Positions 12,571 through 23,346 of a DNA stretch of 64,000 bases are shown here, one piece after another. Below the pieces are notes generated by a model. That model saw nothing but the letters and a program-made list of their open reading frames with translations. It did no database searches and had not been told where the DNA came from. The position numbers were made by a program, and so were the translations under genes. This DNA comes from Dicaeum eximium. Taxonomy: Eukaryota > Chordata > Aves > Passeriformes > Dicaeidae. How positions within the stretch are numbered: position 1 is the first letter of the stretch; every line of letters begins with the position of its first letter. The DNA is taken from the NCBI GenBank assembly GCA_013396995.1, contig VWZP01002847.1, positions 160,386 through 224,385 on the forward strand, written 5' to 3'.

Positions 12571-15500
12571 GAGCTCTGTTCTATGGGTTAGGTGCCTGTT
12601 GCCTTTTGGTGCTGCCACTTTTAATAGGTTCTGGCCCTTCTAAATGATAAACTTGGATTTTACTTCCATTTTGCTGAGGGAAAAAGGCACTCTTCTGTTT
12701 AAAACCATGAACTTTTACTGTTCATTGCTCCTTACAAATTACTGCTATTTATTGCTCTGCAATGAGCAAGCTGCTACATTGAAAATCTTGTTTATGGACA
12801 AGGAGGAAGCACAATTCATTTATTAGTAAAGCCAAGAATCTAATGTTTGTTTAACTGAAATATCAAGGGATTCATCAGTTTTAATCCAGCTCCAAGTCCT
12901 GCAAAAATTAAGGAATAGCAATGCAGTGGGGAGGACTGCTATGAAATTGTCATCATACATACATTCTCTCAGTCATTTTACCCCTTTCTCTGTTGTGCTA
13001 ACCCTTCCACTGCTCCCCTGTCTCTAGAGGTTCCTCACTGGTGGAGGGCATGGGCGAATGTTATTGTGAGCTTTCTGAATCCAGAGTCCTTTGCCAGGAA
13101 GAATGTTCATGTTATGAATTCTTCTTTGTCCCTCTAGGATCACTTGGGATAATTTGTATATGTTGATGAGTTACTGCTCTCTTCCTACACTGCTCTGCAG
13201 CTCCAAGTTACATCCAAATTAAATACACCCTGGGCCATCTCAGTATGTTCTCTCTTCGTTCTGTTCATGACCCCTGAACCCAGTTTGTCCAGCTCCAAGT
13301 TCACACTTCAGCTGACCACGGGCAACCTGTTTGCAGCTGTGCTCCTCTGTGCCATGTCCTGTGTCCTTCTCAAGGCCTCTACTGCCCTACCAGGCCTGGG
13401 TTTGTCAGCACTTTGCCATCAATTTGCTGCTGCATAAATCTCATTGCACATGGAGTAGCAGCTTGTCATTGCTGTCTATGCAAAACTATGGTTGTACGAC
13501 ACCAAGAGAAGAAAATGTAAAACAGACCAGGCACAAACACCTGGTCTACTGCAGGAATTGCTGCCACAACCAAAAGAAGCAACTTAAAGCTACAGACAGG
13601 CCACGGAAAGTTCAGAGAGTGCAGACCTAAGAGGTCTCAGTTCACAGGTCTTACACACTGCTTGCAAACCTTGTAGCCTTTGCTAAGAATGGCAGGACTG
13701 TGTTACAGGGCTGCATGATTACCACACCACTGGTATCTGGGTCTGTTCGAAGTTGCTGGCATACTGCTGTGAGTAGCAGTTGCCTTCTCATGCTGCAGTC
13801 CTGGTTCATCTTCAATTAACACCCGTTTCCCATATAACACCTTCTCTTTAACAACCATGTCCTGGTGAGGGTTACTCTCTCTGGAAAACCTTTCTTTAGC
13901 AGTCTCTTCTAAAAAAACCCTCATCAGCTAGAAGAGATAAAGGACAGTTTCACCTGATAGTGGTACTTTTACAACTCTCTTTTTCAAATTGCTATTTATT
14001 CATCCAGCTAAATCATGTACTTAGTTGGAGCAAAATTATTACCATAAGCTCTAGGGTCTTACCTACTTATCTGCCATTGAATTCTCTATTTTTTTCCATC
14101 TTTATCTTTGGCAGACTTATGCCTATTGGCTGGTGTGCTTGTTTTCAACATAAAATGAACAAATATCCCATTTGCCTCCAGACTCATAGTCCATTTGTCA
14201 TTTGATACAGCACTGTCTACTACTCCTGCAAACAATCTCTCTGCTGTTGTTTTCAGGCTCTTTGTGCTACTCTGTTTTTGAATGCCCAAAGAGACTTGTA
14301 GGGAGATGAGGCTTCTGCATCTTGTGCCAGCATAATCTCAGTCTGCTGTGTCTATTGCAGCAAAAAAAAAAGCCACATTGTTTCCTGTCTTAGGACCTCT
14401 GGATACCCTTCTGTCTTTCATATTTCCATTATTTGGGCTCCTGTTTAAAATGGCAAAACGTTGTGGTCCTCATTATAGACTTATCATGATATGCAAGGCT
14501 TCATCAGAATGCTTGAATTATCATTGCTCTATCAAAGTTTAATTTGGGATCTCACATGATGTCTTTCTCTGCTGTCAACACCCTCCATCTCCCAAGAGTT
14601 TTCTATCTCTGCTTTTCTATAACATCTACATAGTTCTAGCCCTACAAATTGAAAGAAACGTTTTTGTCTTCTGTCAGTTGCGAAGTTTTTTCCTACCTGG
14701 CTTTTTCTTGTGTTACACTAACAAAACAATTGTTTTCTGCACATCTAATACCACTCCAGCACATTTCTCTCACCCCATTAATTCATTTCCTCTTGACAGC
14801 TTACACTGTCCAATAATCAGTCAGTGCTAACTAGTCCAGCAGAGATCTGGCCCTGTTGCCTTCTCTACATTTTCCTGAGTGGAGAGGTGTAGCCAGAGCC
14901 TTTTCATAACACACCAGCTGGGTCGAAACCACTTCTGAGATGGTGACATAGAAATATATTTTCCCACCCTTTCTGGATAAGTAACAAAAATAGACAGGCA
15001 CATTTAATCTGACTTTTCTTCTGATATTATATTATTCCACTTGATACAGACTTAGACTTTTATCTTATTTCTTAAAAAAAAAGCCTGCTTTGTATATTTA
15101 CCCAGAGTTTTTTCAACACCTCTTCTCTTTTCCTTCTCAAACCTAATTTTGAATTTCAAACAAATGAAGTTGAAACTGATTGAAGTACAGAGATCTCCAA
15201 GAGGAAAGAAATCCAAATACCATGTGCCTGGCCCAGGGAAACACAGGTGGAACTCAGTCCTTTTCAGAGGCAGCAGCCAGCTGGTCAGTCCTTCTGTTTG
15301 CACCAGAGAGTGCTCCAGGAGCTCCAGGTCAGTTGTAGCACACACTGCCTCTAGCCCACTCAAAAAGGAGAAATTAGGAATGGCGGAGAGGTGAGGGATG
15401 GTGGAAAATGGGAAAGGTGCTAATTTATGAGGAGATACCAGGGCAGATGACTCAAAAATCTCTAGACTGTTTGGCTTCATCTGCTTGGTGGCACCTCTCC

Positions 15501-16316
15501 AAATTGCAGTGCAGTGAGTGCACTATGCTACGTGGCTGCACTTATGGTCATGGACAAGGGAGACAAGTTCTACAAGTGCTCTTTAAACCTTATTTTACCC
15601 ATCTGTCAAATGGTATTGACAATGACTGCTTTGGACATGGTTTGATCAGAAACTGTAGTGTTAGGTTGCAGTCTCTATCATGTATTGCCCTTTTTTTTTT
15701 GGTGCTGCTTTTCCTGTAGCATTTCCATGATTGAGAGGTAATTGTCATCCTGAACCTGATTCTCGAATATCTCTGAAGCACAGCAACCAGTGTTTGCAGG
15801 AAGAGGTCACTCATGTTGGAAGAAAATATTTCTGCCAAAACATTCTTGCAGGCTCTAAATGTACAGATCTGAGCTAAGAGATGTTTCTGACTCAAAGGAC
15901 TCCTGGGACAGCATTCAGAATTAATTAAATATGTGGGTGTGGGTACCTTTACTTTATCCATGCTTGAAAGGAAATTGTGAAACTATACTACTATTCAGCA
16001 GCCCTCTTTTTGCCATCATCAGGGGTTCTAAGCACAGAAGAATTACAAACACATTTGAGGTTTTTTTTCCTGTACATTGAGAATTGTACAGAGTTACAAA
16101 CACATCGAGCAACAGTGTGAAGTATTTTGTTGTATGCCTTTTTGTTCCCCTTGCCAAATTTCCTGGGCAAGTAACGAAATGACTTGGACACCACTCCACT
16201 AAATGAGGTGTAGATAACACACAGTTTGGTTAACTCGTGCATTGTAAATATAGCTCTCATCAGATATTTTAGTGGCTAGCACTCTTCCTATTTATTTCTC
16301 AATTAAAGGCCATCTG
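12571..16316. other. Unassigned noncoding sequence
   Basis: No repeat family, RNA or gene recognised. Open frames at 13,331-13,630 (+), 15,052-15,480 (-) and 15,590-15,961 (-) overlap others and lack any motif. Short homopolymers (for example T10 near 15,691) are the only simple repeats. Confidence 0.6.
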
Positions 16317-18419
16317 TGGCAAGTTTTCTTCATGTTATTTCATGAATTAGCTGTAAAAATGCCAGCACACTCCGCAAAACACCATTTGTCATGTTTCTTG
16401 CTAAATTAGACATTGCTAAATTGGACTAATCAGTGCAAGTGATTTCCATTTGTGCCTTGTAGATTCTGTTTCACTGTGTTTCCACCATGGCATTGCTAGA
16501 TCGAAAAAAGAAACAAGGAAAACTTCTTAACTGTGCTTTGCTCTGGGGATCCAGAACCTGGGCTCATGCTTATCCTATGCTTGTTCAAGGCTAAACTTGT
16601 TCTTCAAGGCTAAGCTTGTTCCACAGGGAAATCAGGAAAGGCCATCAAAACTGTTTCACACTCAGAGCAACCCATATTCTGTGATGTGGAGTGTGACTTT
16701 TCACATGAGGTGTGCACTGAGCACTTGGGTTCTGCTCTGGGTAGAGAACAGTGAGGTGACAAGACAGCACTTTTCATCTATTTCCATCCCTTGGGAAGCC
16801 CAGATGAAGACATATCAATGGATCCCTCCCATTTGCCTCTACCAGGCATTTGGGATTATGTATGTTATAAAAACTCCAGAGAAGTAAGTTCATCCTTATT
16901 TGAAGGATTGTGTCTTGTGCAATGTATCTGAGACAGCTGCCTTTGGAGGGTGAAAGCGCTTGATGCCCTCCCTACATTCTCAGTAGCTCATGAGAAGTAT
17001 CAGATCTAATATGACTTAGCAAAGTATGTATCTTATTGCTTGGCTAAAAAGGTTAGGTTTGTCTCTGAGGAATGATTTTTAAAGGTTACTTTAATGTCAA
17101 ATTAGTGGTTTTGATTTCATAGTAATACAATTTTTGGTGTTTGGTAGATTCTTATAGTTAAAATAGCTATTGGGTGACATTTTAAAAGCAATCTGCTGTT
17201 TTGCCTAGCTGAGACTTTAAAGCATAGTGATTAAAAACCGAAGGTCACAAAAGCATTACTAAAACAGTTGCCCTTGATTTTAAATGCTGAAGTATAATTT
17301 CTCTCCCTTCTGCTCACATGCTTATCCATATCCATATCTTAAGTTTTATGCAGCTCCAGCAGCTGCAGACCCTGACTCAGAGCTGGATGCCCTCCTTGTG
17401 CTAGATATAGGCACGCACTTAGTGCCTTTCCCTGCTCCTGGAAATTTTCACATGTAAATTCAGCAGGGCTAGAAAGAAATATTTTGAGAAATGGAGAGTA
17501 AATGGCTTTCATAAGTGCATGCTTCAGATCAGTAGCTAGATTTGGACTACAGCCAAGACTTTGTACACCTCTATCTAGTGTGCTGGCTACTCAACTCCTG
17601 GCTAAACTATGCAAGAATACATTTCAGTCACCACCAAATTGGAAAAATCTATCTATTTGCTGTATCAAAAACCCTTGTGATGGTATAGTTGTTAACAGTG
17701 TCACTTCCATTATATTTTCAAAAGAAAGGGTTGATCTCCAATTTTTTTTAAAGTAGTACCTGGTTTTGAAGACCAGAAGAGCTATGTATGAGCATAACTT
17801 AGCATAGTCATGTAGTCTAAAATGTAATAACTGGGACTTAGTTTATCACAGAAGTTTCAAGGACTCTAGACAGTCATCATCTCCAAAAGTATCAGTAAGA
17901 TACTTTTGAGTAATCAGTAAGAGCCAGACCCCAGGTTGTAGAATTTGAACCATGAGTAACAAAACCAGAGCAAAATTTTCTCTCTCTTTTCAATAAATTT
18001 ATTGGCCTGCTTAACAGGGTTCTTGAAACAATGAACAATTGCTACTGGTTCATTACCCTACATTGTTTTAATTAACAACTTCCATTTTGTTTTTCCTGCT
18101 TAGGAAGACTCAAAATCATCTTTGCTTACTTTTTATTCTCATTTGCTCTACTGTCTGTAGGAGGTACTTCAACGTGCCAGTGCCACCTGGGCAGAAAAAT
18201 GAAACCTTACTATTATCCAACTTGCCTTTCCAAACATGTTGAGGCGTAGGTAGATTAACCAAATAGCTCCTGTGGGCTTTCTGCATGCTTGATCTGCATG
18301 TGCAACCTCTGTTTATATTCACACATATCAGAACGAGGTGCCTGCACAAATGTGGGAGTGGGGCTTATTAGGTTTACCTTGGGTGCCAGCTTAGTTATTG
18401 AAAGCTGGTCCAGAATGTA
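16317..18419. other. Unassigned sequence; tiny 15-bp duplication and one exon-like stretch
   Basis: Two adjacent near-copies of ttgctaaattagaca lie at about 16,399-16,428. At 16,847-16,884 a pyrimidine-rich stretch ending in cag is followed by 38 open bases and then gtaagt, so the piece has splice-like borders. The implied peptide AFGIMYVIKTPE is unknown to me. It is too short to call an exon. Confidence 0.45.
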
Positions 18420-18439
18420 AAAATCTTGCGCAAGATTTT
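18420..18439. promoter_or_regulatory. 20-bp perfect palindrome centred on TTGCGCAA
   Basis: aaaatcttgcgcaagatttt equals its own reverse complement over all 20 bases. Its centre TTGCGCAA is the classic symmetric recognition core of C/EBP and related bZIP factors. Whether it is bound is unknown; a palindrome of this length with a CpG at its centre is uncommon in AT-rich avian DNA. It could also be a chance or unstable hairpin. Confidence 0.35.
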
Positions 18440-20788
18440 CTGTTGAAAAAATACTTCTATGGCAATAATATAAAAGTCTAGAAATTTTCTCTTTTAAAGC
18501 TTCCATTTAATTTCCTCTTTGGCTTGTCCATTGCAGAGACAGAGAAGTAAGGCAGAAACTATAGCAATTCTCCCTTTGAAACTTGCTTTTCCCCAATTCC
18601 CTATAATCCTAATTTGCAGGCTTGACATTACACAGTCCTTCCCAAGAGCAAGAAGATTCAGTCTTTGTCATTGCTCCACATCTAAATCAGTGTGTTGTTA
18701 GAAAAGTCACATTTTGACATCTCTTGCTCTGCCAAGGCTTGCGGTCTGTTCTTATATCTGCAGGAGGATGTTTGGCAACGGTGTCATTTCCCTGAACACA
18801 CTGAATGATACTTGTTGTGTATCCAAGCCTACTAGCCTTGTTGTGTTCTGTTGTTCTGTTGCAAGAAGATGTCTTTAAAGTTCCTGTCAGGCAGTAGCCC
18901 AGAACTATCTGTGTTTTGTAGGATGTATGTCTTTGTCTATGCTATTCTCTTTTAGCTGTGACTGTGCTCCTCAGGTCCAGCTAAATATTTCCAGCAAGCA
19001 TGTTTTCAGGTTACTCACAACCACAACAGCCCTACCAAAACTGGTAATACATTTGCTTCAGATGCTCTAAAAAGCTTGCCCCTGGGCTAAAACTGAGCAC
19101 AAGGGAGTGAACTTTACTAGGTAATCTTTCCCATAACACCCTACAGGCATGGAATGAGGGCTCTGCATGAAACTGGAACCAGTCGCAAGAATGAGACTTC
19201 TGGAACCTGTGCTGCAGGGGGAAAGCTTGGAAAGGAGATGCCTCTTTTGTCCAGGTCTGCTCCTAAATGTAGTTTGCAAGACTATCATTGTAGTCTACAA
19301 GACTACCTATATTTGCACATAATTGTAGGGCAGAAAAAGAATCAGCCCCTCTGTTTAGAGTTTATAATTCAGCTCATATTAACAAAGTCAGAACAGAGCA
19401 GTCATGACCTGAATGCCACTGAGATATGGGAGAAATCCCCATCTAGGTCAGATGTCTAGGTCAGATGTTGCTTTGGGTCTAGAAGAAGTTGGAAGTTAGG
19501 ATTGAGTCTGTGCTCCTGGGTGATATACAAGAGGCAATGTTTCACAGGGGGACAGGTAACTTCTTACATCCTAAGGTGCATGACAGCTTTCCCTCAGTTG
19601 TCCCCCTGCTCAGCAGGTCCAGCTTCAGCAAGCATAAGGCTCTGCATGATGTCGGTCTTAGACAGGCCTTTCCATGTCCCCTTGGGTGCACTCAGAAGAG
19701 GCAGCTCTGATGTGCCTCTTGGATGACAAGCATTTATGGGAAGTGCCAAAACCTGGAAACGACATATCAGAGACCTGAGGTAGCTCTCACACTTGATCTG
19801 GAAAAGCGTCTGTGAACAGCGCCTGTCACAATAGGAATGCTGTCACAGATGCCTACCTCAGAGGAAGTGGTAGTCTGACACTGGGACTGCTATCAGGGAC
19901 ATCAGGAAATGCAGTACCCTTCTGCCATAACAATGACACTAATTTTTCTCCTTTACTGTCCTCCTGTACTTCTGGGATGTGTATCTGCTCCCTCCTCTGA
20001 TATTGCATATATTACTGCTGATAGTTTCACCCACCTGGGCTGCAGTTCAAATCTTGGGGTGTTTCTACATACCTTATGAACCAGTGCCTGGTACTCCTGT
20101 CATCATGATTGCTTTTCAGTGTGGCAGAAAAGTAGACACAAAGGTGTCTCCTAATGTGGCAAGGGCACACAAGACTTGGACATGTAGTTGTGCCCTAACA
20201 GGCTCTGCATTTCATTTTGCTGGGGTTCTTTTCCTTGCCATTTTCACAGCTCTTCTTAATAATGAAAATGTTTGCAGAATTTTGTCCTGCATACTGTATC
20301 TGATTTTTTTTTCTGGTTCCAAATTGGACTTTGCTTAGTGTTTTCTTGCTGAAATGGTTCGCATCTCTTGGGAACAATCTTGTAGCATCACTGTTGTCCT
20401 TGCTAAACCCCAGGCAGCAACACAACCTCTTTCTTCTGCACCAGCAGTACACTTATATCTTTGTTTTGCTCTCATCAATCTGGGGTGATATTTGGCCCAG
20501 AGATCAAGAATGGATTGTCAGAACTGGTTGTTTATGTGCATCTTTTTAGTGACTTGTGCTACCAGACAGGGAATCTTATCTCATTGCCACAGGTAGCTGT
20601 GCTGAACAGAAAGATATAATTGCATTTGGACGCAAGACAGCGCTGGTGGGTGTGGATGGACATCTCATCACAAGAAGCAGTGGGTTGTTTTTATTAGCAT
20701 AATAGAGAGTTATGATTCATGTTCGTCTGTAGGCTGTGGCAAGTTTTAGAAGGATTTGTGGGAGAGCAAAGGGACATTAAGATGGGTG
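18440..20788. other. Unassigned sequence; 13-bp tandem pair at 19,442-19,467
   Basis: tctaggtcagatg occurs twice in a row at 19,442-19,467, placing two AGGTCA half-sites 7 bases apart. Open frames between 19,154 and 20,452 overlap on both strands and match nothing known. Confidence 0.5.
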
Positions 20789-20905
20789 TAAGGAACTCCT
20801 TTGGCTGTGAGGGGCTCAGGTTCCTTATGGAAAACTCTTTTTTCTGTATGGGGTTCTGGTCCCTTAGGCAGAACTCCCAACGTGATAAGGAAGAAGGTTT
20901 TGAAC
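20789..20905. repeat. Degenerate tandem repeat, unit about 39 bp, about 2.5 copies
   Basis: Read on minus, the frame 20,694-21,104 shows a 13-residue periodicity: blocks beginning EF..R(D/N)..P..(K)K recur at about 39-bp steps. On plus the copies start near 20,792, 20,829 and 20,868, each with g(g)aactcc/gaaaactc followed by a 'ggggctcaggttcc / ggggttctggtccc' core. The reading frame is probably open only because the unit length is a multiple of three. Confidence 0.7.
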
Positions 20906-22884
20906 AGATGCAGCCACCTGGGTTCTGAGCATAAGAGAAAGCCATGGAGTGAGCTGATAAGCTTCTGCAAGAGCTATAATCATTCTGATCAGTCTGTGTC
21001 AGGAAAAGGTCTGGATCGGTGCATGACACTGCAAATTGTCCTTTTGGAGATGTTCCTTTCCTTCCAGTGCTGCATTCAGATGACATAAAACAAAAGCAAA
21101 CCAAAATTTTAAATAATTGTTTGGACTGCTATGACTTTGGGAGTGGATTCTCCTGTCTGTGCTGAATCTGGTGTTCCTGCAGATCTGCCAGTAGAAGGTG
21201 TTGATTTTGATTTATCAGGTTGTCTGGGTCAGACCAGAGAAGCATAGTTTGAGTCATGAAAGGCAGAACAGATTCCAAAAGAAGTTCAGATAATCTGTGC
21301 TAACTTTCTGAAGTTAAAGGTAAGCATGAATGCCTGTGGAACAAAATTCTCATGTGAGAAAATGAGGAAAGAAACAAAAATGCATCTGGATTTCCTATGA
21401 TGTGAAATTGAAGAAGAAAATTACAGACTAAGCTAAAATAAGTATTTTTCAAGGCATATAAAAATAACATTTTTCCAGCTTGCAGAAGTCTGTCCTGTGG
21501 TTTAAAGAAACCCATTGACCTTCTGTCCAGAGTCACGTCAACAGGTGACGTTGAGAACATTTTCTTTCCCCCAGTTTGCAAGCACTCAGTTTGCCAGATT
21601 CTTCTGTTCTGAGCATACTAAAGCAGCATTATTGAATATCTCCAGAAATAGTGCTAGCTTGAGGTATTGAAATGCCAAGAGCTATTATAAGAGAAATCAA
21701 TCTGTTGGGCGGTATTTCCTGAAAGCGCCTGACTACTCTCTCGCATCTTGTTACCAGACCCAACTCAGCATTAGGAGCCAAGAAGGAATGCCAAGAATGA
21801 GTATTTTTACTCAAAACCCCTTAACTATAGCAGTGCTTGGAACCTTAACCTTCCCAAAAGAAATGTCTCTGTCCTCTGTTATAGAGGAGTGCTTCTCTTT
21901 CACTGTAAGGAGACAGCAGGGCAACATGGGGTTTAGAGTGTGCTTTGAGTGTTCTTTTATTCTGTACTTTTTGATTCTCTTTGTAATAACATTAGAGTCA
22001 AACCACATGAGTTAATAAATGGTAATCCCACAGACCTTAATGGAAGATGAAGGTTCAGTGAGTCTATTTTTTCCTGTAATGCAGCAAAGACGGTTTAGGT
22101 AAGTTCATGTGACTGGATGTCCTAGTATTTCTTTCAGGTCTCTTCATGCTTGTAGCTGTGTATTCAGGTTTTTCAATCCAGAAAAGGTAAGTCTTTCAAT
22201 AATATTTGTGTTTTCTTCAAGGTATTATGGGATATAATTTTCTTCAAAGTCTTGGGATATTTATTGAATTTCGCTTCTGTTTTGTCCATTATCTGCTCTA
22301 TGTACACTTATGCTCTGTCAGTGAAACCATCTTTTGAGAGAGCTGGGAAAGAAACAACTACAGCCTTCAGGTTTCAGTCCTGGGCTTGCTTCTGCAGTCT
22401 GAACTATACACCATCAGACTGGTCTTCCAGAGTACAACTCTGCTAGTTGGCATAGAAATGCTGCAACGTGAAAGTGAGTCAAAGTGAGGTAGAAATGGCA
22501 AATTGTTCATGTGTCCTTTTAAAGCCATTTTAAAGCCATTTTGATGCCTTAAGTCAGCTGGATGTATGACATGGGTCCTGAAACTCCACATGCTATTTGC
22601 TGTGCAAAGCTATTCAGTGCTGAAAAAGTTTGTCGGGAACTTCTTTCCATCAGAAAAAATGTGGGGATAAATGTGGCACTGAGCTTCCAAAGTTCCCACT
22701 GTCATTTTAGGGTTAATCCTTAAACAGGCTTCAATTTGTCACAACTGAAATCAAAGCAGAGTCACTCTGCTATTTGAGTTTTGCATTAAAAACATTAAGC
22801 TCTGCCTCAACAAGGCAATGCCCTTGAAGTTCACTGGGACGCTGAGCCCTGGCAGAAGCTCTTGTTTTGTTGCTGTCCTTTACT
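20906..22884. other. Unassigned sequence; exon-like stretch at 22,138-22,186
   Basis: At 22,138-22,186 a 49-base piece is preceded by a pyrimidine tract ending ctttcag and followed by gtaagt; one frame is open (SLHACSCVFRFFNPEK). This is too short for a confident exon call. A small duplication of taaagccatttt lies near 22,520-22,543. Confidence 0.45.
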
Positions 22885-23000
22885 CAGTCTGTACAGACTG
22901 CAGCACCGTGATAGGAGTGCGTCACACTGCAGTGCGCGGTCATCAGCTCTCAATGCAGACTTTGGCGGCTGCAGTGTAAGACTGCAAGGCTACACTGCAG
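22885..23000. other. Cluster of inverted repeats (CTGCAG-rich)
   Basis: Three symmetric elements lie within 116 bases: a perfect 16-bp palindrome cagtctgtacagactg (22,885-22,900); a perfect 10-bp palindrome cactgcagtg (22,925-22,934); and a hairpin with perfect 10-bp arms ctgcagtgta / tacactgcag (22,969-22,978 and 22,991-23,000) around a 12-base loop. Local CpG content is raised (gcgtc, gcgcgg, ggcgg). It could be a regulatory element, an RNA hairpin, or the remnant of a small transposon terminus; no family is recognised. Confidence 0.5.
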
Positions 23001-23292
23001 AGATGCTGAGCTTTTGAAAAGCTGCAGTTAGATCTGGTTGAACAAGCAAAGTGTTCACCGGCAGGATTAAACCTGTTTTGCTGTTTGTCAGCAGATTGTG
23101 TTCTTTGCAAATATTTCTGTAAGAGCCACAGGGCTAGAAGGAAAATCAACCCTCTGTTTCCCTGTCAGGTGGGAGAAAAAGGGACTGGCTCTGGCAGCCT
23201 TCTTATACACATTGGAGTGCCACCCTAGAGCAATTTGCAAGCTGCATTGTTTGAAAAAACTATGCAGAAAGCCCCAAGATTTACCTTTCGTG
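23001..23292. other. Unassigned noncoding sequence
   Basis: Nothing recognised apart from a plus-strand open frame (23,098-23,370) that runs into the next repeat. Confidence 0.5.
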
Positions 23293-23346
23293 GTAATACC
23301 CTATGGTATTGGTGAAAGGGTAATACCCTATGGTATCGGTGAAAGG
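23293..23346. repeat. 27-bp tandem duplication (2 copies, one mismatch)
   Basis: Two adjacent 27-base copies (23,293-23,319; 23,320-23,346) differ by one base (tattgg versus tatcgg). The first copy contains an inner inverted repeat aatacc / ggtatt around a 4-base loop. Because 27 is a multiple of three the surrounding frame stays open and shows VIPYGIGER twice. The low divergence suggests a recent duplication. Confidence 0.9.

Noticed and set aside
15052..15480. 142-codon minus-strand open frame
   Set aside because: Overlaps a plus-strand frame of similar length, no recognisable domain.
16847..16884. 38-base exon-like stretch
   Set aside because: Splice-like borders only; too short and not supported by neighbouring exons.
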